From Cephalopachus bancanus (Eukaryota; Chordata; Mammalia; Primates; Tarsiidae), in the NCBI GenBank assembly GCA_027257055.1, contig JAPVLO010000996.1:1-64000 (forward strand): a DNA stretch of 64,000 nucleotides. Direction: 5' to 3'. The notes under the pieces were generated by a model. That model was given only the letters and a program-made list of their open reading frames with translations. It was not told where the DNA came from and ran no database searches. The position numbers and the translations under genes were made by a program. This document shows, piece after piece, positions 50,481 through 62,285 of the stretch (position 1 is its first letter; each line of letters starts with the position of its first letter).

Positions 50481-51689
50481 TCCTCCCTTTCCCAATTTGT
50501 AGCTCTCTTCCCTGACAGTGAGAAACATGGCTCCCATTATCTACACTGTATTTACTTATTGCCTCAATTCTAAAATACGTACGAATTAGTTACAGAATGG
50601 CTTATCTACACCTGTGCAAAAAAGAAACCTAGAAACTACACTTCAGTATCTGTTTAGAGTTCTTTTTGTCTCTGAACAGAGAACATACAGTACAAACACG
50701 GCATTCAAAAACTACTTGAGCATTCAGCATGTGATCATGGTTAACCCTCCTTTATCATAGGTGCATTTACATACACTCACACAGATATCATTTTTTTCCT
50801 GAAACTTTGAGGATAAACTGCAAACATTATTCATTATTCCCATTACCCCAAATTCTACAATTTGTTCTTTTTTTAAAGTATAAGTTATACTGGTCTGTAT
50901 TCTTGATACAATGTAATGAGAGAGGTACTTTTTTCTTCTTTTTTATTGTTTAACTCATCTGTTTATTGTCAATTTTCCTGTTAGACTTTAAGTTCCATGA
51001 AAGCAGAGATGTATTTTGTTCGATATTCTGTGGTGTAATTGGCATAAAAGAAACAAGGAAACACCTGTTGAAGGAATGAATGAAATGTCAGCTCCAATCC
51101 CCAAATTACAGAGGGCACATTGGAGACCATTTTCTTTAGGAAGCTGAATTCTAACAGCAAATCAAAAGATTGACAGAGTGAATACAGAGGCCAGTGCTGT
51201 TGGAAAGTCATCGTTTCAATGACAATTCCTTCCCTTGTATTGGACTCTCCCCCTCTGGAGACTCCTTTCTTGTTGAAAGTCAGTATTTCTTATACCCAAA
51301 TCCAACTCGCAGACTCCAGCTGTAACTTTACTCCACCTTATCTACCTTCAGCATTCCAGCCCTACATGATAGAGCATTATGTGGCAGGAGGGTAAAGACC
51401 TGATGGGAAAAAAAGTGATAATGACATGCCCCGTGGTTAATTTCCAGGCTTCTTCCCAGGCCACGTCAGAACCTCCAAAATAAAGTCAAGTAACCCAACA
51501 GGCTTTTGCCTGTAGCACAAGCTGCTTAGAATGTGTGCCTAGATCTCAGACTCAGACCAGGTGTCCTCCCCACTGTGGGCTGGGGCTGGTGGGGAGGACA
51601 CTCCCAGCCTTATTCTACTAGTAATAAATAACCCCAAAATAATAATAATAATAATAAAATAAATAAATAACCCTGCAGGATGAACAGTG
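50481..51689. other. Intergenic, partly a repeat copy
   Basis: 50757-50872 is a direct repeat of 48533-48655. The rest, including an AAT/AAAT-rich run at about 51628-51672, shows no gene. Confidence 0.5.
51628..51672. repeat. (AAT)n/(AAAT)n simple repeat
   Basis: Tandem AAT and AAAT units. Confidence 0.9.
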
Positions 51690-53075
51690 TGGGAAGCTGG
51701 CCCATTACCCATTCTCTGCTACCACCATGACTCCAGGCCTGTCTCACAGCCCTTAGTCTTCCTGTCATTGAGCCCTAGCTCCTCATTTGGTCAAAGGTGT
51801 GCAGGTAACACTCCGACTTCATCTCAGGATCATCTCAGGGGCGTGCAGGTTCTGCAAGTAACTGTTTCCTGCTGGATCATCCATAATAAAGCAGGACTTC
51901 ATGTTACCCTCGGTGATCTGGTCCAACTTGAGTCAACCTCTGCAGTTTCTCCAGCTGGCCAGAATCAGATCTGTCACCCACTGTGAAAGGGTTCTCGGTC
52001 ACCAGCTCACGGGTGTCTTTCGGCAGCCCCTCCAGTGTGGTGAACTTGGCCCCGAGGACGGCCATTCGCAGTTCAAACTCCCACACGGCATGTCTCAGGC
52101 CTGAGGAGCTCTCTGGTCATATCTGAGGCTCTGTAACGTGGAGGGTCATGTGGAGGGTGGTCCTGGCATGATGCCTGCCGTTCTCTCCGTCGGTCGCCAC
52201 AATGACGGCCTCCTTCACGCGGAAGATCTGCACGAGCTTCACGTTGGCCTAAGCCAGGGCACAGGCATTCCAGGCCATCTGTGTTGAACCATCGTACTTC
52301 CTTTCTGAGCTCTTCCGCTTCTGCCTGGAGTTCTGACATCTCTTCCTGAGGTAGGGTCCCATAACACCATGTGAGCGCCAGAGCACCATCTTTCCGAGCA
52401 GCATGTGGGTTTCCACAAAGTGGTTCTTTGAGGGAGCATCAACGATCAGAGTGAAGGGGGGGCCACTTGCTTCGTGCCTTCATCTGACCATGAACTCATC
52501 AATCCTTCCAGCCGTGGCATCTTCGTTTGCCCTGTGTGGGGCCAGTCCCGCTCCGGGCCAGAGTCAGTGCAGCTGTTCACCCCATCAACAGTGCAGGGAG
52601 CTCCCTTCTGGCTGAGCAGGAAGTTCGCAGTCTGGCTCCGGGTCCTTCCGGTGGCGGAGTCTGTCTTCACGGCTCCTCCGCTCACATCCTCCACAGCCCT
52701 GATGGCCAACGTGGGGCACGCCGCCGGCCCGGATCCTGCCTGCAGATGGTCCCCTGAATTGCTCTAGCTGCCGCGTTCACGGGAACAGGCGCTCACACTT
52801 GTTTCTGCGAAGAAGGGCTCTCGGTGGGAAGGAGGCACGCCCTGCCATCGCGCAACTGTTCGTGCGCAGCGGCTCGACCTCAGCAGACAGCTGCTCCTGG
52901 TGCTGGGCACCGACAGGCTGGAACCAGGGTCGTGCAGCAGGCGGTGGGCCGGGCGGGCAGTGGGCACAGGCGAGCTGGCCGTCGTCTCCGCCACACTCAC
53001 TTCCGCCTCAGCTTCCGGCTTCTGCTCTGAAAGCGAGACCCTGGTCAATCCAGAGGCATTCAAGTAACTGGACTG
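51690..53075 (-). pseudogene. ZPR1: ZPR1 processed pseudogene
   Basis: ZPR1 is a zinc-finger protein that binds eEF1A and translocates to the nucleus. Reading the minus strand, diverged but collinear pieces follow the protein in order without introns: 'ALEDM'/VKTDSAT-like text (about 52.65-52.70 kb), 'RANKDATAERIDEF'-like text (about 52.50-52.55 kb), 'NVKLVQIFRVKEAVIVATDGENGRH' split over frames (about 52.15-52.26 kb), [13 protein letters not shown] (52.10 kb), then '[32 protein letters not shown]' and a [15 protein letters not shown] end (51.85 kb). Frameshifts and stops abound, and conserved finger cysteines are lost. The high GC and CpG of the 5' part is inherited from the parent cDNA. I see no clear poly(A) tail. 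Call made from memory of human ZPR1. Confidence 0.9.
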
Positions 53076-53204
53076 AATTCAGAAATGAATTTTAAAATTG
53101 TGAATGGTGACACCAAAATTTTTAGCGTACACAGTAACATCCTCAATGTCTGACTTCCAATGATAAGTTACCACAAAAGAACAAATAGACTATCTGAATA
53201 ACTC

Positions 53205-53619
53205 TGTGAAAGGGGGCTCAAAAAAAAATCTGCAATGTCAAAAATTAAACTAAACATGTACTCAGCCTTTGCACAGTTAAAAAAAAAGTTCCCTTCCTGG
53301 AAACTGGCAACAGCACTTGCTGGCTAGGTTAAACTGTCTAGCAGCTTTTTTTTCCACTTCCGTGAACCATGCTTGCATTGCTTGAAAGGTACCTAGGCCT
53401 CCAGGATGTTGCGGTTTAGCCCACTTGGAAAGTCCCAATGTGGTTCAGCCTTTCTTAAGCAAGCCCCTACAGCTAATCAGGGCCCCCTTGCTGTGGGACT
53501 GTCATGTCCAACAGGCAAGTGGCTGCCAACCCGGCTCTTGACTAAATAAAACCTCTCCTTTTTATAACTTGTACTTTTGGTGTTGGTGTCTGTGAATTAA
53601 GATCTCAGTCCCTATTTCA
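53205..53619 (+). repeat. 5' LTR
   Basis: 415 bp, TGTGAA...TTTCA, with an AATAAA signal near 53545 and 'cctttttataac' nearby. Compared with the 3' LTR it has many substitutions (often CpG-type) and an extra block of about 50-60 bp around 53445-53510. Confidence 0.93.
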
Positions 53620-53621
53620 TT

Positions 53622-53639
53622 TGGAGACTCGTCCGGGAT
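53622..53639 (+). other. Primer-binding site, proline-tRNA-like
   Basis: TGGAGACTCGTCCGGGAT, two bases after the LTR end. It differs at two positions from the tRNA-Pro site of murine leukaemia-type viruses. Other tRNAs are not excluded. Confidence 0.75.
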
Positions 53640-54015
53640 ATCCAAGAGCTTAATCTCCAGCCCCAAACACAGCTGACCTTGTGGGTCTGCATACCCGTGA
53701 ACTTCAGTGTTCATCGGGCCTGGTGAGTCTGTGGACTCGCAATCGGCTGATTGCCATCTCTGGCAGACTCACAATGTCCCCAGAGCCGTCTGAGAGTTGA
53801 GTCAAGTTCCTGTTTTGTTTGTGCACATTTCTGGTTGGACCCACAGGAAAGCTGGACACAGCACTAATTCCTGGGTCCGAGGTCCCAGTGAGCACTAATG
53901 TCACTGGGCCCTCCGGTATTGCCCTTGGGCAGTTAGGTCTGTCTGTTCAGTTTGTGTTATTGTCTTTATTTGTTTATTGTTAGTCACTGTTGTGTTTGTC
54001 ATTGTTATCGATATT

Positions 54016-55540
54016 ATGAGGCAGCAGTGCTCTAAGCCTGACACCCCTCTGCAACTGGTTTTGTGCCACTTCAAGGATTTCCAAGGAGCGGCACAACAGT
54101 CAGGTTATCAGGTAAACCAAGGAAACCTAGCCACCTTTTATTCCCTCGAATGGCTCACGTTTCCTAATTGCAGCTGGTTGCCAGAGGGGACCTTCAACCC
54201 TGCCATAGTGGGGAAGGTCCAACAGTTCATCTATCAACGCCACCCGGACCAGATCCTGTACATCACTGCCTGGTACCTCCTGGTAATGCAGCAGCCATCA
54301 TGGATGAAGAAAGCTGAAAAGAAAGCTAATTCTTCTCATGTTTTAACCCTACAGGAGACTCCAAAAGCTAAACCTCCAGTCCTCCAGAGCCCACTGGAGG
54401 ACAATGAAATTCCCCCACCCTACTCTACATCTGAGTGGGAGCAGAGGGCCCACAAAGTTCTCAGCTCATCACTCACCAGGAGTGGGTCCTTGTATCAGCC
54501 CCTTTATCCCCCACTTCCCCATGCATCTTCCAAGGGCCCAACCACCCCTGACAAATCGACTAGCCCCGACTCATCTTCAGGAACTCAGAACTGCAAACTT
54601 CCACAGTCCTTCCCCTGAGACAGGCCCTGGGACTAGACGCGGGAGGTTCGGGAGGCCAGCCCTTTATGGTTTATGTCCCTTTCTCTACTAGTGATCTTTA
54701 CAACTGGAAACAACAAAATTCGGTGTTCTCCGAAATACCTCAGAGCCTCATAGGCCTTTTAGAAACTATTTTCTTCACCCACCAGCCCACTTGGGATGAC
54801 TGCCAACAGCTCCTCCAAGCCCTTTTTACTGTGGAGGAAAGAGAACGAATCCATCAGGAGGCAAGGAAATTGGTCCTGGGACCAGATGGCAGAACGGTAG
54901 AGCAGGACCATGTGGACCATGTCTTCCCCACTGAGAGGCCTAATTGGAACCCAAACACTGATCATGGTAGGGAGTGTCTCAACACCTATTGCCGGACTCT
55001 AATGGGAGGTCTCTGGGCCACTGCCAGGCAGCCCACAAATTTGTCTAAGGTAAGTGAGGTAACTCAGGGCCCACAGGAATCTCCCATGGCTTTTCTGGAA
55101 TGCCTTATGGAGGTCTATCGGACATATACTCCCATAGACCCAGAGGTTCCAGAAAATCGGAGGGCTTTAGTTATAGCCTTTGTCTCCCAGTAGGCCCCTG
55201 ATATAAGAAAGAAATTGCAGAAAATTGAAGGATTTGAAGGGAAACATTTATCAGAATTAACTGAGATAGTCCAGAAGGTCTCTAATAGCAGGAACTCGCT
55301 TGAAGACCAACAAATCAAAAAAATGGCCAAAATAGTAGCAGCAGCTTTACAGGAAGTTAAACCCAAGCAGCCAACGGGGAAAAGAGGAACCAGCACTGGG
55401 TGAAAAACTCCACTAGCAAAAAATCAAAGCGCTTACTGTAAAAAAACTGGGCACTGGGTAAAAGACTGCCCAGACAGGCCACCTCAACCACAAGAGTGCC
55501 CTCCAGGGGGGTGCCCACCAAAATCTACTCCTGTGCTTCA
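54016..55540 (+). pseudogene. Endogenous retroviral gag (matrix to nucleocapsid)
   Basis: Gag proteins build the particle. The likely start ATG (54016) is followed by AGG, so the residue after Met is Arg instead of the Gly needed for myristoylation. The matrix part and a late-domain PPPY (about 54.41 kb) are open to a TGA at 54618; capsid continues in another frame (54666-55193, stopped by TAG) with major-homology-like text near 55.1 kb; nucleocapsid follows in that frame with a stop at about 55401. The zinc knuckle (55.43-55.47 kb) reads S-x2-C-x4-H-x4-C: its first Cys is a Ser. Limits are approximate. Confidence 0.9.
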
Positions 55541-55960
55541 ATTACAAACTGACTGATGGAGCCGGGGCTCTGTCAATTCCCTCCCACCAAAGCCCAGGGT
55601 GAAACTTACAGTGGGGGAACACCCTGTCCACTTCTTAGTGGACACAGGGGCTGAGTAGTCAGTCCTCCAAAAGTAAAATGGCCTGCTTCAGAATAAGCAT
55701 TCTTTGGTCCAGGGGGCAACCGGGACTCAATTATGCCCCTGGACCACCAAAAGAACAATAAATTTGGGAAAAGGGGAAGTAACTCATTCATTCCTAGTAA
55801 TGCCAGACCGCACATACCCGCTCCTGGGACGTGACCTCTTACACAAGCTTAAGGTCAACATAGGTTTCAAGGAAACCACGGCAGCAGTAAGCCTAAACCC
55901 ACCTGGGGCATCAAAAATTCTTGTTACTGTTCACCTAAGTGAGGAATAAGTGTTAACAGA
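55541..55960 (+). pseudogene. Endogenous retroviral protease
   Basis: The active-site motif VDTGA is present at 55638-55652 and is closed by GAG-TAG (stop at 55656-55658). It is in the same frame as the nucleocapsid, with only stop codons in between, as expected for gamma-type read-through expression. The remaining C-terminal half is open at 55704-55949 in another frame, with LLGRDLL-type text. Confidence 0.88.
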
Positions 55961-57295
55961 AGGTGGGGCCCTCTTGGCTCTTCAAACATCATTCTGTTGG
56001 CCCAGCTGCAGATTGAGTTTCCCCAAGTCTGGGTGGGATTAAACTCCCCTGGGCTGGCATCCCATCAACCGCCAGTCGTTGTACATCTCAAAAGTCAGGC
56101 AACACCCAATAGGGTAAAACAGTACCCTATATCCCCAGAGGCCCGGAAAGGCATAGCAATCCACATCCAGCGTCTCCGGGAGGCTGAGATCCTAGTGCCG
56201 TGCCACTCATCCTGGAACACCCCGCTTCTTCCTGTCAAAAAGGCGGGCATGGGAGACTCCCGCCCTGTCCAGGAGCTCAGGGAGGTCAACAGGCGAGTGG
56301 AGGATATCCATCCCACAGTCCCCAACCTGTACACCTTCCTCAGCAGGTTAACTCCAGAGAGGCAAGTATACACTGTCCTGGACCTTAAGGATGCCTTCTT
56401 CAGCATCCCATTGGCTGAGCAGAGCCAACCCTTGTTTGCCTTTGAATGGACAGATCCTGAAAAAGGGGGAAATGGCCAGGTAACCTGGACATGACTCCCA
56501 CAAGGATTTAAAAACTCTCCCATGCTGTTCAGTGAAGCTCTTCGCCAAGACTTCCAAGCCTTCCGGCAACAGCACCCTGAAGTGACTCTGCTACAGTATG
56601 TAGATGATCTGTTAATCACAGCCACATCAGAAAGTGAGTGCCTGTGTGCCGCCAGGCACCTGCTTAGAGAACTTCAGACTCTGGGGTATAGGGTGTCAGC
56701 AAAAAAGGCTCAGCTCTGTGTGACTGTAGCCACATACCTTGGGTACAACCTCGAGGGAGGTAAAAGATCCCTAACTGCCCAGTGCATTCGGGATATAGCA
56801 GGCATCCTGGCCCCGGAAGCAAAAGGCAGGTCTGGGAATTCTTGGGAGCTGTAGGATACTGCCGACTATGGATCCCTAAGTTTGCTGAACTCACAAAACC
56901 CCTCTATGAAATAACCAAGGGACCAGAGGCTAACTTTAAATGGACACCAGAGGGGGACAAAGCTTTCCAAGCCCTTAAAACCGCCCTGGTCTCAGCTCCA
57001 GCCCTGGCCTTGCTGGATATTGAAAAACCTTTCCACCTTTATGTGGATGAAAGACGAGGCATCACCTGGGGGGTCCTAACCCAAAAGTTTGGCCCGTGGA
57101 ACAGGCCAGTTGCCAACCTGTCAAAAAAACTGGACCCAGTAGCCTTGGGCTGGCCACCCTGCCTGTGGGATATAGCAGCCATTGCCATGTTAGTAAAGGA
57201 CTCAGACAAACGCACACTGGGGCAGAATCTGACTGTCACGGCCACACATGCAGTGGAGTCTTTACTCTGAGGGGCCCCTGACAAATGGATGTCAA
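55961..57295 (+). pseudogene. Endogenous retroviral reverse transcriptase
   Basis: Copies viral RNA into DNA in the intact family. Open pieces at 55997-56494, 56522-56854 and 56782-57270 lie in different frames. The palm motif YVDD is at 56597-56608 and is intact. A TGA closes the first piece near 56493, immediately before the segment leading to YVDD. At least two frame changes are present. Confidence 0.92.
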
Positions 57296-57799
57296 ATGCC
57301 TGAATAACTCATTATCAAGAACTGCTTTTAGATCAACCCCGCATCAAGTTCCAGAATACCCCCAGCTTGAACCCTGCAACTTTACTACTGGAAGAAACTC
57401 CCATGGGGCCACCGCATTGTTGTTATGAAACAACCAAGTTCCAGAAGCTGCGCTGGGACCTAACCGATGTCCTGAGAACAAATCCCGACCTGACGCTTTT
57501 CTCGGATGGCAGCAGTTTCATCCAGAATGGGGTACGGTATGTAGGGGCAGCGGTGGTCACTCTGCAGGGAACTATTTGGGCTGAGCCTCTTCCGCAGGGA
57601 ATATCGGCCCAAAAAGCAGAACTGATTGCCCTAACCGAGGCCCTGAAAGCAGGTGAAGGAAAAGTTGTCAACATCTACACTGACAGCAGGTATGCATTTG
57701 CAACTGCACACGTTCATGGGACAACTTACAGAGAACGGGGATTGCTCACAGCAGAGGGGAAAACTAAAAAAATAAAGCAGAGGTCTTAAATCTCCTGGC
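57296..57799 (+). pseudogene. Endogenous retroviral RNase H
   Basis: Open 57367-57789. Catalytic-type motifs 'SDGSS' (about 57.50 kb) and 'YTDSRYA' (about 57.68 kb) are present. It removes the RNA strand during reverse transcription in intact relatives. The frame is lost at about 57785, at the join to integrase. Confidence 0.9.
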
Positions 57800-59090
57800 A
57801 GCAATATGGGCCCCCAAACAAGTCACCATTATCCATTGCCCAGGCCACCAAAAAGGAAACTCAAAAGAGGCAATCAGAAATTTAAAAAAGCAGATCAAGC
57901 AGCCAGAAAAGCTGCTTACCACAGAACCACTTGCCTGCTGGCACTGCCTCCTCCAGTTCTACGTGAGCCACCAAAATATACAGAAGAGGACCTCCTTGCT
58001 GCACAAAAGTTGCAGACAACCTCAAACCCAGATGAATGGCTTCAACTTCAGAATGGCAGAACCTTCCTCCCTCAAGTCCTGGGATAACAAATTCTAAGGC
58101 AGCTCCATGAAGGTACTCATTTGGGAAGGACAAAACTACCGCACTTGTGAGGAAAAAATTCTATCTCCCTCATCTGGACCAGCTCGCCCAGGAGCTCATT
58201 CAAGGCTGCATGTCAGCAAACTAAAAATGCTAAGGTCAGTGTATCCACCTAAGGGGTCCGAGATAGGGGACTAACCCCCAGGAAACATTGGGAAATAGAC
58301 TTTACAGAAGTCAAACCTGGGCAATATAAATATAAATACCTCTGGTCTTAGTAGACACCTTCTTGGGATGGGTCGAGGCATTTCCTACAAAAACTGAAAC
58401 TGCTTCTATAACATCAAAGAAACTGTTAAATAACATCATACCAAAATATGGTCTACCTACCTCAATAGGCTCAGATAATGGCCCAGCATTTATTTCTAAA
58501 CTTACTGAAGGTATTGCAAAAACCTTGGGGATAAACTAAAACTTACATTGTGCTTATCATCCCCAGAGTTCAGGACAGGTAAAAAGAATGAATTGGACAC
58601 TTAAAGAGATCTTGACCAAATTAATCCTGGAGTCTGGCAATGGTTGGGTAACACTCCTTCCCTATGCCCTCTTAAGGGCCAGGTGCACTCCCTACATCAA
58701 AGGTCTAACCCCCTTTGAAATTGTTTGGATGGCCCCCGCCATTACTTCCAAAAATTGGACTGGAAAAAGCACCAGAAATGTCTAACCACAATTTGCTTCA
58801 GTCACTGCAGGCTCTTCAAAGAGTTCAGCAAGCTGTCACTGAGACCATGCAGGCAGCCTTCCAGAAACCAGTTCCGGAACATCCACACCCATTCCAGCCC
58901 GGTGACCAGGTCTGGATAAAACAAAGCTCAGGCCCTCACCCCAAGGTGGAAAGCGGCCCACACAGTAATCCTTACTACTCCTACAGCCGTCAAAGTCAGT
59001 GGTGTCCGCCCCTGGATTCATCATTCACAAGTAAAGGCAGCCACCACCACGCCCCCAGAGACATGGAAAGTCGTCAAGCCAGCTAGTGGA
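57800..59090 (+). pseudogene. Endogenous retroviral integrase
   Basis: Joins viral DNA to host DNA in intact relatives. Several frames and stops. The first two DDE acidic residues are recognisable ('IDFTEV' near 58.29 kb and 'SDNGPAF' near 58.47 kb). At the third, the codon at 58582-58584 reads AAA (Lys) where Glu is expected before RMN. A stop occurs at 58538-58540 in the catalytic domain. Confidence 0.9.
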
Positions 59091-59169
59091 AAATATCCTC
59101 TAAAGATAAAACTTTTGCAGGCCCTGGTATTTTAATCATATTCCTTGCATACTTTCCCCACCTTGAGGC

Positions 59170-59610
59170 CTAATGGCCTAACCCATGTAATCCCTATACT
59201 CCAGGGAACTATTCCTGGGAACTGAGAAATACCATCACTGGGACCATAATTGCCACCTACAGAGGAAGTGGGCAGCCTGTCTTTAATTTTGGCCTTTGTA
59301 AATTATGGCCAGGTCTAACCCTCGGGGACACACACACTGACGAATGTGGCACCTTAGCTTATGAAAAAGAACTTAAATCTGTTGGTTTTTATGCTTGCCC
59401 GGCATCGAGACCAGCCCGTTGCCACAAAGCAGGACAATATCACTGTGCTGCATGGGGGTGCAAAACTATTGCTCCTTGAAAAACCAAGACCCATACATAA
59501 GCCTCCTTGGTTATGTTAAAAATAATGTGTCATCAATAAAATTAATGGTCCTCAGAACTCAATATAATCCCCTGTATAAAGAGTCAATGATTTGACTCCA
59601 GGAACAACTG
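59170..59610 (+). pseudogene. env remnant (surface subunit only)
   Basis: After integrase, only about 150 codons of Cys-containing, surface-subunit-like text are seen, with stops near 59480. The rest of env, including the transmembrane subunit, is absent before the polypurine tract. The identification as env rests mainly on position and composition. Confidence 0.6.
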
Positions 59611-59621
59611 AAAGGGGGGAA
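59611..59621 (+). other. Polypurine tract
   Basis: AAAGGGGGGAA directly before the 3' LTR start TGTGG, the plus-strand priming site of retroviral DNA synthesis. Confidence 0.9.
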
Positions 59622-59978
59622 TGTGGAAGGCGGCTTAAAAAGACATCTACTATGTCAAAAATTAGGCTAAGCGTGAATTCAGCCTTTGCACAGTTAAAAA
59701 GTTCCTTTCCTGGAAACTGGCAACAGCACCTGTTGGCTAGGTTAAACTGTTTAACAGCTTTTTTTTTCACTTCTGTGAACCCCGCTAGCATTGCTTGAAA
59801 AGTGCCTAGGTCTCCAGGATGTTGCGGTTTGGCCCACTTGGAAAGTCCCAATGTGGTTTTGGGGGGCCCTTGCTGTGGGACTGGCCGCTAGCCGGCTCTT
59901 GGCTAATAAACCTCTCCTTTTTATAACTTGTACTTTTGGTGTCAGTGTCCGTGAATTAAGCGCTTGGTCCCTATTTCA
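59622..59978 (+). repeat. 3' LTR
   Basis: 357 bp, TGTGGA...TTTCA, with AATAAA near 59905. Lacks the block of about 60 bp found in the 5' LTR. Confidence 0.93.
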
Positions 59979-60017
59979 GTTTCAATCTTTGAACGCCCTG
60001 TTTAGTTTGCATCGGGC

Positions 60018-60500
60018 CATTGTGATAGGCAGAGAATGATCCCGTGAAGATGTCTACCATCCTAGCCCCTGGAACCTGTTACTTACCCAGCAAAAGGGAC
60101 TTTACAGATGTGATTGTTAAGGTCCTTGAGGTGGGACTGATTATCCTGGATTATCCGGGTGGGCCCAATGTAATCTTTAGGCCTTATCATGAAAGGCGGG
60201 GGTAGGACAGTCAGGGCCAAGGAGAGATCTGAGATGCCAGGCTGCTGGCTTGGAAGATGAAGGAAAGGCCATGAGCCAAGGAATGTGGACAACTTCTAGA
60301 AAATGGTAAAAGCAAGGAAACAGCTTCTCCCACAGAGTCTCCACAGGAAACGGATGCAGCTCTGCCCACACAGTGACCTTGGCCCAATGAAAGTCATTTA
60401 GGACTTCTGATGTCCAAAAATGTAAGATATTGTGCTAAACTTGTATTTTAAACCAACATGTTTGTAGTAGTTATAGGAGTAACAAGAAACTAACGCCACC
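60018..60500 (+). mobile_element. MLT1-type (MaLR) solo LTR
   Basis: 'tgtgataggcagagaatgat' to 'taggagtaacaagaaactaa' follows the order I recall for an MLT1 LTR, including 'ggactttacagatgtgatt' and 'ggacttctgatgtccaaaaa'. It lies about 40 bp after the provirus. Confidence 0.75.
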
Positions 60501-60755
60501 ACATTAACTATTTTACCTGGAGGAGAGGGTCCATGGAATCCTATTTTGCCTAGCTGATTGCAAACAACAGACTTAGTCTTAACTCATGACTTACTGGGTT
60601 GGAGCATCCGTACCCATTACAGTATATTTTAAGGCACTGGTACTATAAAGATGAGAAATTTAAAAACCAATACAAGGTGAGACATATCTTGTTTGTCCTC
60701 TATTTTAGGTTCAATAATTCCTCTATAATTATAGGGAGTACCTTGTTTAACTTTT

Positions 60756-61045
60756 TTTTTTTTTTTGAGTTGGAGTCTCACTCTGTCACCCAGACTGGAG
60801 TGCAGTGACCCCTCCCAGTCACCACAGCCTCGACCTGCTGGGCTCCAGCGATCCTTCCATCTCAGCCTTCCAAGTAGCTGGAACTACAGGCACGCACTAC
60901 CATGTCCGGCTGATTTTTTGATTTATTGTAGAGATGAGGTCTCACCAAGTTGCCCAGGCAGGTCTCGAACCCGCAGGCTCAAGCAATCCACTCACCTCAG
61001 CCTCCCAAGGGCGTGGGATTACAGGCTGAGCCACCAAGTCCAGCT
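60756..61045 (-). mobile_element. Strepsirrhine Alu, reverse
   Basis: Perfect 15-bp duplication ccttgtttaactttt (60741-60755 and 61046-61060). Confidence 0.96.
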
Positions 61046-61060
61046 CCTTGTTTAACTTTT

Positions 61061-62285
61061 GAAGGAGCCTCAAGTATAACTATAATTTGAATTTCAGTAT
61101 TGATTAAAGCCACAGAGATCTGCCGATTGGTACATTTTGGAAGATGTTAAAGTTGATTCAGAGCTCTGTTGTAAAGATACAAAAGCTGTCAGCACTCTTT
61201 CATCTTTTTGTTGTTATTACATAAATTCTTTTAGTATGTTTATAATTCCAATTGCGTCAAAATGTGGACTTATGTTTCAGTTTTCTGCTTCCTCTCCTTG
61301 TGCCCAGGTTTGGGCCATTCATCATTCTTTGTAAAAAATATACAAATACTTTGGTGGGAAGGGCTTCTCTACTCTACTCACATTTATAAGTTTCTTCCTC
61401 TGGAGAGTCCCACATCAGTGTCATCAGGGTTAACCTGTTGCCTGTGCCCCAAGGCTGTCTTGAGTGTTTTGCCCTATGACCCAGAGGGTTTGGATCTTTT
61501 GGGGCAACATGGCTGCTACATAGTGACTGCTCACCTTCCACAGGAGCAACCAGCTGCTGGGCTCATATATCGCACAGGGTATAGTCTTTCCCTAAAGTGC
61601 TCTATTCAACAGGGACCAATGCCTGTTTAATACACAACCAATGGCCACTGGATAAAGTCATTCCCCTGAGCCTGTCAGTCACAGCTTATACTGGAACTGA
61701 GACACATGATTCAATCTGAGAAACACAGGTAGGTCCAGACTGACACACATGACCCAGTGCAACTTTACGGAGGGGCCCAATCCTTTACACCTGTCCCAAA
61801 TGCCAATTATAGCTTCTAACTTAAATCACTTAAATCCAAGTCTTAGGACTCAGCAAATGGAAAATAGAGCTGTACAACTCAAAGTGCAAGATTGCTAACC
61901 TGCAGCAACACGGCTCAAAGAGCATGAAAGCAATAAATCAAAGTACGTGTTCACCAGCAAGCCAAAACCAAAGCGAGAAGACCCTGTCTACCCCTCATAG
62001 TGGTGGTCACCATCTATACATCCTGCTCACAAAACCAACTGTTGTGCTCGCTCTAAAGAGGCAGGAGAGACCCACACCCAAACTTTGGTTCAGATGTCAA
62101 GACTCTCATGTTGTCACACCAAAGGAGTGTGAAGATATTTATTACCCCAATAGTGAAGCTTTCTGGGGAGATCAAGACAAGTTCCCAAGCAACTCCAAAA
62201 ATTGCATGAGAGTGCAAGAACAGGTGACTGGCTTCGGCTTTTATTGTGGTTAGTTGATGGGGCCAGAGTGAGAGTTATTATGCAT
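61061..62285. other. Gene-free stretch
   Basis: Two open frames (61262-61630, 122 codons; 61924-62253, 109 codons) have no recognisable domain or start context and are likely chance. No repeat that I can name. Confidence 0.45.

Larger units (their letters stand above)
53205..59978 (+). mobile_element. Gammaretrovirus-like endogenous provirus
   Basis: Two LTRs (TG...CA) enclose a proline-like primer-binding site, gag, pro, pol, an env remnant and a polypurine tract. Gag with a PPPY motif, a single zinc knuckle, protease in frame with gag, and YVDD in RT point to class I (gamma-like). Every gene has stops or frameshifts, so it cannot produce virus. The flanking bases (actc before, gttt after) do not match, so no target-site duplication is visible. 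Confidence 0.94.

Noticed and set aside
52403..53095. Plus-strand open frames and GC island suggesting a gene
   Set aside because: Explained by the GC-rich antisense of the ZPR1 retrocopy.
61262..62253. Two frames of 109-122 codons after the last plus-strand repeats
   Set aside because: No homology recognised, no splice or codon support; reported only as unassigned sequence.
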